Shown here: positions 52,883-62,320 of the stretch, piece after piece | Layout: every line of letters starts with the position of its first letter | Numbering within the stretch: the stretch's first letter is position 1 | Source: Anaerolineales bacterium UBA2181 | GTDB lineage: Bacteria; Chloroflexota; Anaerolineae; Promineifilales; UBA4811 | Length of the DNA stretch: 64,000 nucleotides | Assembly (NCBI GenBank): GCA_002328075.1 | Contig: DCVT01000020.1 | Location: 1-64,000, forward strand | Direction: 5' to 3' | Notes under the pieces: generated by a model | What the model was told of the DNA's origin: nothing | Database searches by the model: none | What the model saw: the letters and a program-made list of their open reading frames with translations, nothing else | Translations under genes and position numbers: made by a program

Positions 52883-55800
52883 ATGAAGGTGCAAAGGTCT
52901 GCTCGGTGGGTTGGGGTTCTGGCCCTGGTGGCCGTGTTGGCGGTGGCGGTGGGCACGGGCGGTGCGCAGAATGGCGAACCGGCGCAGGTGACGGCTCCAA
53001 TGGGGACCGGGTTCACCTACCAGGGGTTGCTGAGCCAGGCTGGGGTGCCGGTGGATGGCACCTGTGCCTTTCGGTTCACGCTGTGGAGCGCACAGACGAG
53101 CGGGTCGCAGGTAGCCGGGCCGGTGACGGTATCGGGAGTGGAGGTGACCGGCGGCTACTTTAAGGCGGTGGTCGACTTGGGGGAGGCGCCGTTTGCCGGG
53201 GAGGGGCGGTGGCTGCAGATCGAGGTGAGCTGCGCCCCGCCCTACACCGCCTTTGAGCTGATCGGGCGGCAGGAGCTGACGGCGACGCCGTATGCGCTGT
53301 ATGCGCGGTCAACCGGGGCGCTGCAGGGGCGCGCGGTGAGCTCGAGTGCGCCGGCCGCGGGCCAGGTGCTCAAATGGAACGGGACAAGCTGGGCGCCGCA
53401 GGCAGATGTGGACACGACCTACAGCGTGGGAGCCGGCCTGCAGCTGGCGGGGACGGTGTTGAGTGCGGACACGGGCTACCTGCAGCGGCGGGTAAGCGGG
53501 ATCTGTCCGGTCGGGTCGTCGATCCGGGAGGTGAACGTCGATGGGACGGTGAGCTGCGAGGTGGATGATGGAGGCGGCGGCGGCGAGGGGGACATCACCT
53601 CGGTGGCGGCCGGCGATGGGCTGACGGGGGGCGGGGAGAGCGGTGCGGTGAGCCTGGCGGTCTCGTTTGCCGGCAGCGGGGTGGCCACGGACGTGGCGCG
53701 GTCGGATCACCATCACGCCGGGGTCTATTCTCCGGTGAGCCACGTCCACGCAGGCGAGGATATCACCTCCGGCACGGTGGCGGACGCGCGGATCGCGGCC
53801 TCGCTGGCGCGAGACAGTGAGATTATGCCGGCTGTGTTGGCGGCCGACGGATCTGGCTCAGGGCTGGACGCCGACCTGCTGGACGGGCTGAATTCGGCTG
53901 ATCTTCAGCGGAGAGTTTCTGGGCAGTGCGACCCTGGTTACTCAATCCGGGTGGTCAACGCGGACGGGACGGTGGTCTGTGAACTGGACGACCTGGGTAG
54001 CGGTGGCGGCGGCGGCGACATCTATGGGGTGATTGCCGGCAGCGGCCTGGTTGGCGGGGGGTTGACTGGAACGGTGACGTTGGAGGTGGACTTTGGCGGG
54101 AGCGGCGCGGCCGCCACGGTGGCGCGCTCAGATCACGGTCACGCAGGAATCTACTCGCCCGTCGGCCACGCGCATGATGACCGGTACTACACCAAGAACC
54201 AGCTCGAAACCGGCGGGTTGGCCAGCGTGGATTGGGGTAACCTGACGGCCGTGCCGGCCGGGTTGTCCGATGGAGACGACGACACGCTGGCTGCGCTTTC
54301 GTGCGGCGAGGGCAAGGTCGCCAAATGGGTCGGCGGGGCTTGGACCTGCGGGGATGACGTGTCCGACGACACGGTCTCCTGGGACGAGATCAGTGGGATC
54401 GTGGGGACCGGCGCGAGCCAGGTGGCGGTCGGGAACCACATGCACACCGGGGTGTATGCTGCGGTGAGCCACGTCCACGCAGGCGAGGATATCACCTCGG
54501 GCACGGTGGCGGACGCGCGGATAGCGGCGACGCTGGCCCGCGACAGCGAGATCATGCCTACCGTATTGGCGGCCGACGGATCCGGCTCGGGACTGGACGC
54601 CGACCTGCTGGACGGGCAGCATGGGAGCACTTACCAGGCGCGGGTGGCCGGAACCTGCCTGGCCGGCAACGCCATCCGCGAGATAAACGCCGACGGGACG
54701 GTGAGCTGTGAACCCGACGACGACACGACCTACAGCGCCGGGACCGGCCTGACGCTGGCCGGCACAACCTTTAGCGCGGACAGCACCTACATGCAGCGGC
54801 GGGTAAGCGGGGTCTGTGCTGCCGGGTCGTCGATTCGGGAGATCAACGCCGATGGGACGGTGAGCTGCGAGGTGGACGACGGCGGAGGTGGGGGCGAAGG
54901 CGACATCACCTCGGTGAGCGCAGGCGAGGGTCTGACAGGGGGTGGGGAGAGCGGTGCGGTGAGCCTGGCGGTCTCGTTTGGCGGGACCGGCGCGGCCACC
55001 ACGGTGGCGCGCTCAGACCACGGTCACGACGGGGTGTACGCCCAGGAGAGTCACACCCACGACGACCGGTACTATACCAAGACCCAGCTCGAAACCACGG
55101 GTCAGGCTAGCGTGAACTGGGGTAACCTGTTCGATGTGCCGGCCGGGCTGTCCGATGGAGACGACGACACGCTCGCTGGACTCTCGTGCAGCGAGGGCAA
55201 GGTAGCGAAATGGGTAGGCGGCGCCTGGACCTGCAGCGACGACGCGACCGACGACACGGTGTCGTGGGATGAGATCAGCGGGATCGTGGGGACCGGCGCG
55301 AGCCAGGTGGCGGTCGGCAACCACGCCCACGGCGGGGAATATGCACCGGTGATCCACGTCCATTTCGGCCAGGACATCATCTCCGGCACGGTGGCCGACG
55401 AGCGGATCGCGGCGTCGCTAGCGCGAGATAGCGAGATCATGCCAACCGTGTTGGCGGCCGACGGGCAGGGCTCAGGGCTGGACGCCGACCTCTTGGACGG
55501 GCAACACGGCGCCTATTATCACGATTGGGACAACCTGCTCGACGTGCCTGCCGGGCTGTCCGATGGAGACGACGACACGCTCGCTGGACTCTCGTGCGGC
55601 GAGGGCGAGGTCGCGAAATGGGTTGGCGGCGCCTGGACCTGCGGGGATGACGTATCTGACGACACGGTCGCCTGGGACGAGATCAGCGGGATAGTGGGGA
55701 CCGGCGCGAGCCAGGTGGCGGTCGGCAACCACATGCACGCCGGGGAGTATGCACCGGTGATCCACGTCCATTTCGGCCAGGATATCATCTCCGGCACGGT

Positions 55801-58540
55801 GGCGGACGAGCGGATCGCGGCGTCGCTAGCGCGGGATAGCGAGATCATGCCAACCGTGTTGGCGGCTGACGGGCCGGGCTCAGGGCTGGACGCCGACCTC
55901 TTGGACGGGCAGGACGGCCTGTACTACCGGGATTGGGCCAACCTGATCGGGGTACCGCCTGGTTTTGCCGACGGTGTGGATGACAACACGCACTACTTTG
56001 CCGGGACCGGGCTGACTCTCACGCTGGACAACGACCTACTGGTGCTGCCCGGGTATCAGCTACCCCAAGCTTGTACGGAGGGCCAGGTCACCAAGTGGGA
56101 GGGGACCCTGGGCCGGTGGGTGTGTGGAATGGACCAGGTGGGTGAAAGTTCGGCCGCCTGGCTGCTTGCGGGCAACGCGGGCACGGTCCCGGGGGACCGG
56201 CTGGGCACCACCGATGCTGCTCCCCTGACGCTGGTGGTGAGCGGGACGGTGGCGCAGCGGTTTGAGCCGGCCGGTCCCACCCCCAATCTGATCGGCGGGT
56301 CAGGCGCCAATTGGGTGGTCCCCGGTGTGACCGGCGCCACGATAGGCGGAGGCGGCGACCCTGGGCGGGGCAACCGGGTTACCGACCACTGGGGTGTGGT
56401 GGGAGGGGGCGCCAGCAACCAGGCGGGCAACAGCGCCGGCGCTCCTGATGATGCCGGGTATGCCACGGTGGGCGGCGGCGAGAGCAACCTGGTCACCGCC
56501 ACCCACGGGACGGTGGGCGGCGGGTATGACAACACCGCCGCGGCTTCGTATGCCACCGTGGCGGGCGGCTTTTCCAACCGGGCCACCGGCGACTGGGCTG
56601 CCACCGTGGGCGGTGGCCTTGGCAACCTGGCCAGTGGCAGTTGGTGCGCGACCGTGGCTGGTGGCGAGGACAACGTGGCCAGCGGGCAGACGGCCTTTGT
56701 CGGCGGTGGGGTATGGAACTACGCCGTGGGTGATTACAGCACGGTGAGCGGCGGAGGCTATAACCGAGCCGCCGGCAGCCTTGCCGCCATCGGCGGAGGA
56801 ATGGAGAACTACGCCACCGGCGATTCATCGACCGTCGCCGGGGGGAGAGCCAACACCGCCATCGGCGTCGGTGCCTTTGTGGGCGGTGGCGGTTACGACG
56901 GAGTGTTCGCATACGGTAACCAGGCCGGCGGTTTGGCCGCGGTGATCGCCGGTGGGGTGCGGAACGCGATCAACTCAGCAGCCAATTACGCCACCATCGG
57001 CGGGGGCTACGGTAACGACGTCAGCGGTAGCTACGGCGCCATAGGGGGTGGCGATGACAACCGCGTCGTCGGGAGTTATGGCATCGTGGGCGGCGGCCAG
57101 GGCAACGCGATCACCGGCACTCACGGGACCGTGGGCGGTGGATACTACAACGCCGCCTCGGTCGACTATGCCACGGTGGGCGGCGGCCTGAGCAACGTGG
57201 CCAGCGGCAGCTCGGGATCGGCCGTGGTCGGGGGCGAGGAAAACGGCGCCAGTGGGCAGGGGGCCTTTGTGGGCGCCGGAACGCGTAACTATGCGATGGG
57301 CAACTACAGCACGGTTGCCGGCGGCGGCCTGAATGAAGCCGCAGGCCCCTGGAGCGCCGTGGGCGGAGGCTATGACAACTTGGCCGGCGACGACTATGCC
57401 ACCGTAGCAGGCGGCGAAAGCAACCAGGCGACCAACTACGCTGCCACCGTTGGGGGCGGGTATTACAACATTGCCGATTATTGGGCTGCCACCGTAGCGG
57501 GCGGCGCACACAATGAGGCGAGCGGCGACGCTGCCACCGTGGCGGGTGGTTACCTTAACGAGGCGACCGTTTCTTATGCCACCGTCGGCGGCGGCGAATA
57601 TAACGTCGCCAGCCACTATGCCGCTACCGTGGGCGGCGGCTCTACCAACCAGGCCAGTGGGGATTCCGCGACCGTCGGCGGGGGCATATACAACACCGCC
57701 AGTAATACGGACTCCACCGCAGGCGGCGGCCAGGGCAACCAGGCCACCGGCGTGCGCGCCACTGTCGGTGGCGGCTGGAACAACACTGCGAGCTCTAACG
57801 CGGCTACCGTCCCCGGCGGGTCCGAAAACACCGCCAGCGGTGCTTACTCGTTTGCCGCCGGCGCTCAGGCGACCGCCTCCCACGACGGTTCGTTTGTCTG
57901 GTCCAGCTACGACCCGACCTCTTCCTACGCCACCGACAGCTTTACCGTGCGCGCCCGCGGCGGGGCGCGATTCTACACTGCCTCCGGGACCGGGACCGGG
58001 GTCCAGTTGTCGTCGGGCGGCAGCTCCTGGGCCAGCATTTCGGACCGTAACGTCAAGGAGAATTTCAGCGCGGTGGACAGCGCCCAGGTGCTGGAGATTC
58101 TGGCCGGGCTGCCGATCCAGACCTGGAACCTGATCGCGCAGCCGGATTCCACGCGCCATATCGGCCCGGTGGCGCAGGACTTTAACGGCCAGTTCGCCTA
58201 CCTCTTTGGCGAGGTGGAGAGCCCGGTGCACATCAACAATATGGACGCCATCGGCATTTCGCTGGCTGCCAGCCAGGGGCTCTACCAGAAGGTGCAGGAG
58301 CAGCAGGCGACCATCGAGAAGCTGCAGCAGGAAAACGTCGCGTTGGAGGCGCAACTCGCGGAGCAGCAGGCGTCGATCGGCGACCTGAACGCGCGGATGG
58401 CGGCGCTGGAAAAGCGCGTCCAGGGCCCAATGGCGGCCGGCTTGTCCAACCTCCCGCTTGCGGGGGGCGGCGGCCTGCTGTCCGGCGCCGGGCTGCTGGG
58501 CCTGGCGGCGGTGGCGGTCGCCTGGTTGAAGCGGCGCTGA
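52883..58540 (+). CDS. Giant repetitive surface protein with S74 chaperone domain
   Basis: 1885 residues from ATG 52883, just after AGGAGGAGGACA. Signal peptide; a beta domain (residues 30-160, GFTYQGLLSQAGVPVDG, LTATPYALYA). Then modules with DITSVAAGDGLTGGG and HVHAGEDITSGTVADARIAA, LARDSEIMP, GLDADLLDG in four copies (about 53748, 54472, 55355, 55760). Residues about 1150-1660 are a GGG.N.A.G beta-helix-like repeat. A Peptidase_S74 domain follows with the cleavage dyad S1720/K1725 in SDRNVKENF, then a coiled coil and a C-terminal LPLAGGGG, hydrophobic helix and KRR. S74 domains trimerise fibres and cut themselves off. Probably a cell-surface fibre or adhesin. Confidence 0.85.
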   Translation: MKVQRSARWVGVLALVAVLAVAVGTGGAQNGEPAQVTAPMGTGFTYQGLLSQAGVPVDGTCAFRFTLWSAQTSGSQVAGPVTVSGVEVTGGYFKAVVDLGEAPFAGEGRWLQIEVSCAPPYTAFELIGRQELTATPYALYARSTGALQGRAVSSSAPAAGQVLKWNGTSWAPQADVDTTYSVGAGLQLAGTVLSADTGYLQRRVSGICPVGSSIREVNVDGTVSCEVDDGGGGGEGDITSVAAGDGLTGGGESGAVSLAVSFAGSGVATDVARSDHHHAGVYSPVSHVHAGEDITSGTVADARIAASLARDSEIMPAVLAADGSGSGLDADLLDGLNSADLQRRVSGQCDPGYSIRVVNADGTVVCELDDLGSGGGGGDIYGVIAGSGLVGGGLTGTVTLEVDFGGSGAAATVARSDHGHAGIYSPVGHAHDDRYYTKNQLETGGLASVDWGNLTAVPAGLSDGDDDTLAALSCGEGKVAKWVGGAWTCGDDVSDDTVSWDEISGIVGTGASQVAVGNHMHTGVYAAVSHVHAGEDITSGTVADARIAATLARDSEIMPTVLAADGSGSGLDADLLDGQHGSTYQARVAGTCLAGNAIREINADGTVSCEPDDDTTYSAGTGLTLAGTTFSADSTYMQRRVSGVCAAGSSIREINADGTVSCEVDDGGGGGEGDITSVSAGEGLTGGGESGAVSLAVSFGGTGAATTVARSDHGHDGVYAQESHTHDDRYYTKTQLETTGQASVNWGNLFDVPAGLSDGDDDTLAGLSCSEGKVAKWVGGAWTCSDDATDDTVSWDEISGIVGTGASQVAVGNHAHGGEYAPVIHVHFGQDIISGTVADERIAASLARDSEIMPTVLAADGQGSGLDADLLDGQHGAYYHDWDNLLDVPAGLSDGDDDTLAGLSCGEGEVAKWVGGAWTCGDDVSDDTVAWDEISGIVGTGASQVAVGNHMHAGEYAPVIHVHFGQDIISGTVADERIAASLARDSEIMPTVLAADGPGSGLDADLLDGQDGLYYRDWANLIGVPPGFADGVDDNTHYFAGTGLTLTLDNDLLVLPGYQLPQACTEGQVTKWEGTLGRWVCGMDQVGESSAAWLLAGNAGTVPGDRLGTTDAAPLTLVVSGTVAQRFEPAGPTPNLIGGSGANWVVPGVTGATIGGGGDPGRGNRVTDHWGVVGGGASNQAGNSAGAPDDAGYATVGGGESNLVTATHGTVGGGYDNTAAASYATVAGGFSNRATGDWAATVGGGLGNLASGSWCATVAGGEDNVASGQTAFVGGGVWNYAVGDYSTVSGGGYNRAAGSLAAIGGGMENYATGDSSTVAGGRANTAIGVGAFVGGGGYDGVFAYGNQAGGLAAVIAGGVRNAINSAANYATIGGGYGNDVSGSYGAIGGGDDNRVVGSYGIVGGGQGNAITGTHGTVGGGYYNAASVDYATVGGGLSNVASGSSGSAVVGGEENGASGQGAFVGAGTRNYAMGNYSTVAGGGLNEAAGPWSAVGGGYDNLAGDDYATVAGGESNQATNYAATVGGGYYNIADYWAATVAGGAHNEASGDAATVAGGYLNEATVSYATVGGGEYNVASHYAATVGGGSTNQASGDSATVGGGIYNTASNTDSTAGGGQGNQATGVRATVGGGWNNTASSNAATVPGGSENTASGAYSFAAGAQATASHDGSFVWSSYDPTSSYATDSFTVRARGGARFYTASGTGTGVQLSSGGSSWASISDRNVKENFSAVDSAQVLEILAGLPIQTWNLIAQPDSTRHIGPVAQDFNGQFAYLFGEVESPVHINNMDAIGISLAASQGLYQKVQEQQATIEKLQQENVALEAQLAEQQASIGDLNARMAALEKRVQGPMAAGLSNLPLAGGGGLLSGAGLLGLAAVAVAWLKRR

Positions 58541-58562
58541 GAACAGCCCGTGGCGAGAGTTG

Positions 58563-58582
58563 GCAGGTTTTCCAAAACCTGT
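58563..58582. repeat. Palindrome after the giant surface-protein gene
   Basis: CAGGTTTT-cc-AAAACCTG (58564-58581) is perfect, extended by one G-T pair. It lies 22 bases after the stop and 29 before the next start, so it may stabilise the transcript or reduce read-through. Similar palindromes are, as I recall, frequent in Chloroflexota genomes. Confidence 0.6.
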
Positions 58583-58610
58583 CAGCTCTTTCCCGAAAAG
58601 GAGATCTGCT

Positions 58611-58913
58611 ATGAAGATCAAAAAGCTGTGGGTGGCATCAGTGGCGCTGGTCGCCGCGGCCGGGCTGATAGCGGTCGCCGTGGCAGCGGCCGGCGCGCAG
58701 GTGGGCAGCTACCAGATCGACTGGTGGGTGGTGGCGGGGGGCGGCGGGAGCTCGGGCAGCGAGGTGGGGTACCAGCTTAGCGGGGTGGCGGGGCAGCCGG
58801 CCTCGGGGCCGCTGATCGGTGGCGAGGGCTACGGGCTCAACAGCGGCTACTGGGTGGGGCTGATGCTGCCGACCGGGTACGAGATCTATCTGCCGGCGGT
58901 GCTCCGGGGATAG
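58611..58913 (+). CDS. Small secreted protein with YLPAVLRG ending
   Basis: 100 residues. Signal peptide (KKLWVASVALVAAAGLIAVA), then SYQIDWWVVAGGGGSSGSEV, YQLSGVAGQPASGPLIGGEG and YGLNSGYWVGLMLPTGYEIY, ending LPAVLRG. The first part resembles a repeat found in secreted proteins of Chloroflexota, and the YLP.v.R tail is a known C-terminal signature there of unclear meaning. AAGGAG lies 6 bases before ATG 58611. Probably in one operon with the surface protein. Confidence 0.75.
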   Translation: MKIKKLWVASVALVAAAGLIAVAVAAAGAQVGSYQIDWWVVAGGGGSSGSEVGYQLSGVAGQPASGPLIGGEGYGLNSGYWVGLMLPTGYEIYLPAVLRG

Positions 58914-59056
58914 CGGGCAGGCGCGAGCGGCACGCTCCGGAAGGGACACCAGTCCGACGCGGTCTTGAGGACCGCGTTGGTCAAGGTGGAGTGGCTGGAT
59001 GTAGTTGTGACGGCAGTCGAGTCTGTGTGTCTTGCAGAGTTCCAAAGGAGGCAAAA

Positions 59057-59407
59057 ATGAGCAAGGCAGCCAAGAGTGTCTTTGTGTTTGGGATCTATAT
59101 GGTAGTCATCGGCCTTGGTTTCCTGGTAATCCCCAATACCCCCCTGGGTCTGTTCGGTTTTCCGGCCACCAGTGAGCCCTGGATTCGCGTCGTGGGGATG
59201 CTGTGTCTCGTCCTGGCTTTCTACTACATCCAGGCGGCACGCCACGAGCTGCGGCCCTTTTTCGGATGGACGGTTTACGCCCGCACCGGCGTCCTGGTCT
59301 GCTTTATCGTCATGGTGGCGTTGGGCCTGGCCAAACCGATGCTGATTGCCTTTGGCGTGGTGGACCTGATAGGAGCCATCTGGACCGGCGTGGCACTGCG
59401 CGGTTAA
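59057..59407 (+). CDS. Four-TM membrane protein of unknown function
   Basis: 116 residues, ATG 59057 with AAAGGAGG. Segments: SVFVFGIYMVVIGLGFLVIP, WIRVVGMLCLVLAFYYIQAA, YARTGVLVCFIVMVALGLAK and MLIAFGVVDLIGAIWTGVAL. No known motif. It may belong to the same transcription unit as the surface protein or be independent. Confidence 0.75.
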   Translation: MSKAAKSVFVFGIYMVVIGLGFLVIPNTPLGLFGFPATSEPWIRVVGMLCLVLAFYYIQAARHELRPFFGWTVYARTGVLVCFIVMVALGLAKPMLIAFGVVDLIGAIWTGVALRG

Positions 59408-59812
59408 AAGGCCGAGATCAGCGGCACTGGGCCGACAGAGGCTTGTGGGCTGAACCGTATCGGACAAAAGAGAGCAGGCGCATAGCGCCTGACCCGGCCT
59501 GAACCCGCCTGGGCTGCCCGTGCAGATCGGCGGGTTCGCGCGCCTGGCGGTCGAATCTGAAACGCCGGCCTGTCGCTGCGCCTGCGCCGGCCGACGAGAT
59601 GCAAGACGGCCAGCGCCGCGGCCGGCCTCCGACCCCCCGGCCCGGTTCGCGCCGCGTGACCCGTCCATGTCCGCCAACTCTAGCACACGCTGGACGTAGA
59701 CGCTGTACCCATACCTCAGGTACTGTATTGCGTGTCCTGGACACCGCACAAGCTGCGCTTGCCCGAACTGGCCGGCTGCGATAGACTCACTTCAAGGAGT
59801 GGATGAGTCAGC
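59408..59812. other. Intergenic, no gene seen
   Basis: 400 bp, GC-rich, without coding signature. Confidence 0.4.
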
Positions 59813-60064
59813 ATGAGCCAGGAAACCGCTTTCCGGGCCGTGATCGAGGAAGGCCGGGGCGGCGGGGCCTTCGTAACCGTGCCTTTTGACGTGGAAGCGG
59901 CGTTTGGCAAAAAGCGGGTCAGTGTGCGGGCGACCATCGACGACCGGCCGTATCGCGGCTCGCTGGTGCGGATGGGTGGACCGGATCACATCCTGGGGGT
60001 ACTCAAGGAAATCCGGGCAAAGATTGGCAAGCGCGTGGGGGACGAGGTGTACGTGGTGCTTGGG
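59813..60064 (+). pseudogene. DUF1905 half of a split DUF1905-OmdA gene
   Basis: SQETAFRAVIEEGRGGGAFV, TVPFDVEAAFGKKRVSVRAT, IDDRPYRGSLVRMGGPDHIL and VGDEVYVVL are the DUF1905 beta-barrel. At 60062 the frame runs into a G-run and a mobile-element left end, where the family would go on to EEDTEPREV. The missing second half is found at 62321-62540, 2.26 kb away, in the same orientation. The present frame continues by chance to 60211. Confidence 0.85.
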
Positions 60065-60104
60065 GGGGGTGTTGCACAAGAAACCGCACAATGGAGTTCG
60101 GATC
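60063..60104 (+). other. Left end (attL-like) of a second element
   Basis: GTTGCACAAGAAACCGCACA followed by ATGGAGTTCGGATC. It matches the left ends at 34158-34199 and 30648-30689 (minus strand), and begins after the eight-G run in the DUF1905 gene. Confidence 0.7.
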
Positions 60105-60190
60105 ATCGGCCAGTGATCTTGGAATACTGCCCGGTCGGTGGATATCTTATCCACCTGGTGGATAGGCGAATCGGCCAGGCGGATAACCTA

Positions 60191-61813
60191 TCACTCTGGC
60201 AGCATATATAGGCGGCCCCGCTTCCTTCCCTCGGCCCTCACCTTGCCGGTCGCCACCATCCGTGCCAATAGCTTGAAGGCCTGACTGGGACTGATCCCAC
60301 ATACCTGCTGGCACTCTTGGTTGGTGATCTTGCCTCGCTCCCGCAGGTAAGCCAGCACGCGTGCCTCCCGGTCGGCGAGTGTTCGCAGACGGCCCAGCGA
60401 CGAAACGCCCAGCATCTCGGCCGTCTCCATCGCCAACTGATACAGAGCGCTTCTGCCAACACCAACCCGATCCAGTAGCCCATCACGCACCATGGTGGAG
60501 AGGACCTCGCCAGCTTCCTCTTCGCTACGTTGAACCAAGTCTGCTGCCTTTGCCCAGTCAAGTTCGAGGTGGCGCTTCAAGTACCCCAGGATCAGCATTT
60601 GTTCCAGTGTGGGTGGTGAACTCGTACGGAGGCGCCGCTGAACAAACGCCACAAACGGCTCGTCCAGTGTGCCGTTCCGGATGACGACCCGGACACTCGA
60701 CTCATCAGGGATAAACCATGGAGGCTCTTTCCCCAAACGGAGCATCTGCTCGTACATCATGTCCACGCCGTAGCCGGCTCGCTCCACGTAACCTACTCTC
60801 CCCAACACATCGGCCAGCAACCGGTTGCGGGGCACGACCTGGCGCAGAATGTTGTTCGGACTCACTCCAACAGGAAAGGCCCCCGGGCTCATCACCTCCA
60901 GGCGGTCCGGGAAATGCCGGATGACGACGTTGCCTGGCAGGCCATAGTTGCGGTGTGTGACTGCATTCAGAATAGCTTCGCGGTAGACAGACTTCGGGAA
61001 GGTAGGCACATCAATCCGCTGCATTCCCAACAGAAAGGAGTGGACTTCGTTGTCGGCCGCGATCAACTCCTCCAACCGCTGCAACAACAGAGGCAGGGGG
61101 AGATAGTGCCGTTCCGACAGCACCATGCTGGTCTCGGTGCGCTGGCGGAAGTAGGTCACCTCGGCCTGCGGCAAATCGCGTAGTAAGGTCTCTGGCTTGC
61201 CCAGCAGCAGGCCAGCTGCGACCGTCAACCGACAGGATTCCTCATCACCCACCAACAGGCGTAGGTTGCGAAGAAGGTCTCGATCGGAAAGCTGCCCCAG
61301 GCTTGGGCTCCGCAACTGAATCTCGCGCCGAAGAAGACGCAGAGCTTCTGGATCGACGTCATCTGCGAAGTGGGCTTGGCCGAGAGGCAGCGCCGAATAG
61401 TCCAGCCCGGATCGCTCGGATTGAGAGGCCAGAATGTCCGCCGGAGACATGGGCAGGCACTGCTTGCCCACTCGCCGCAGAAAGACGCCGCCCGCCGTGG
61501 CATGGACGAACGGCGTGCGAGGCACGTTGACAACCAGGACCGTGCCATGGGGCGTGGGAACTTCCTGGACATCCACAGTTATCGGCGGTTCTGAAGCCCG
61601 GTAGACGCCGGTCAGTAGTTCAGGAACGTCGTAGGTTCGGCATCCGCTGATTTGACCCCGGTCCTCTACTCCCAGGAGGATCGTGCCACCCCCAGCGTTT
61701 GCCAGGCAGATCACGACCTGCACCAAGTCCTTGACCGACGGTACGCCCTGCTTGAATTCCAGGCGCTGCCCCTCACCCTAGGTGATTAGCCTGACCAGTT
61801 CCTCGAAAGTCAT
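60191..61813 (-). pseudogene. AlbA_2/Schlafen-type ATP-binding transcription factor with an early TAG
   Basis: 541 codons from ATG 61813. MTFEELVRLIT-TAG-GEGQRLEFKQGVPSVKDLVQ, CLANAGGGTILLGVEDRGQI is the AlbA_2 (Schlafen) domain; TAG (61778-61780, codon 12) stands where relatives have Q or another residue. Then an HATPase-like region (SVYREAILNAVTHRNYGLPG) and C-terminal winged helices (GKITNQECQQVCGISPSQAF). Without the stop it is complete. Translation could restart at GTG or ATG further in, which would lose part of the AlbA_2 fold. It is the cargo of the second mobile element. Related proteins occur in phage defence and stress response. Confidence 0.8.
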
Positions 61814-62229
61814 GGTACCCTGCCGGTAGTCAGTCTCCGATGCTCCACACCCCACAAGACTGAGTGCTCTTGGCCAATCACGAGGCTCAACGGACCTGTG
61901 AGCATTCTACCATAAGCTTCAGGGTCCAACAAGATCCCAGAGAAGAGGGTTGCACCGTCCGACGGCGGGTCGGCAGTGGCCTGGTAAGAGAAAGCACGGC
62001 CCCTCAGGTCATCCTGCCTCGACGCAGGAGGGAGAACCCGCAAATCGGTGGGGGCATAGGCGCCGCAAAGCCCGGCATGATGCTCGCCGACCCAGCGACC
62101 TGGCTGGTGGAGCATGAGCCTCTGTCCGTCTTTTTCCGGACACGGCTGTCGTTGTTGCTGACCGGCAAGTTGCACGTTTTCCGGATAGACAGGCTGCGGC
62201 GAGTGTGCCATACTCGACCTCAGTGGACA
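61814..62229. other. Gap inside the second element, no gene supported
   Basis: About 415 bp between the ATP-binding gene and the recombinase tail. Leftward text is open but resembles no family. The recombinase body should be here if it had not been deleted. Confidence 0.35.
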
Positions 62230-62320
62230 GGTCTGTGGGCCACGGTAGCTCAAGGCCCCCAAAAAGAGAGGGGAACACCCTGAGCTGGTGCTCCCCTTGC
62301 GGACTTACGGACATACCCCC
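62230..62320 (+). pseudogene. Tail of a serine recombinase and right end (attR-like) of the second element
   Basis: KREGNTLSWCSPCGLTDIPP matches the end of the recombinase at 30635-32212 (GEVFYTSPCGLTAIPP). Bases 62291-62320 match 30719-30690 (minus strand) at 28 of 30 positions. Directly after ACCCCC the OmdA half of the split gene begins (GGAGTAGGACGCC). Confidence 0.65.

Noticed and set aside
53590..55910. Repeats of the surface protein as a non-coding or CRISPR repeat
   Set aside because: They lie within one long frame and vary mostly at third positions, as coding repeats do.
56975..58621. A 548-codon minus-strand frame across the surface-protein repeats
   Set aside because: It mirrors the GGG.N repeats in antisense; its repetitive text is explained by the plus-strand gene.
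60137..60155. GGTGGATA/TATCCACC hairpin as terminator of the AlbA_2 gene
   Set aside because: The stem is perfect but no T-run follows on the minus strand; it could equally be a leftover of the element end.
8810..61780. Reassignment of TAG to a sense codon, because several conserved frames contain TAG
   Set aside because: Many intact genes in the window end in TAG (for example at 27019, 29466, 37037, 43031 and 58913), and several of the interrupted genes also have frameshifts. Decay or sequencing error is simpler.
61810..62262. A 150-residue minus-strand protein inside the second element
   Set aside because: No motif, no ribosome site, and the start of the ATP-binding gene lies at its end.
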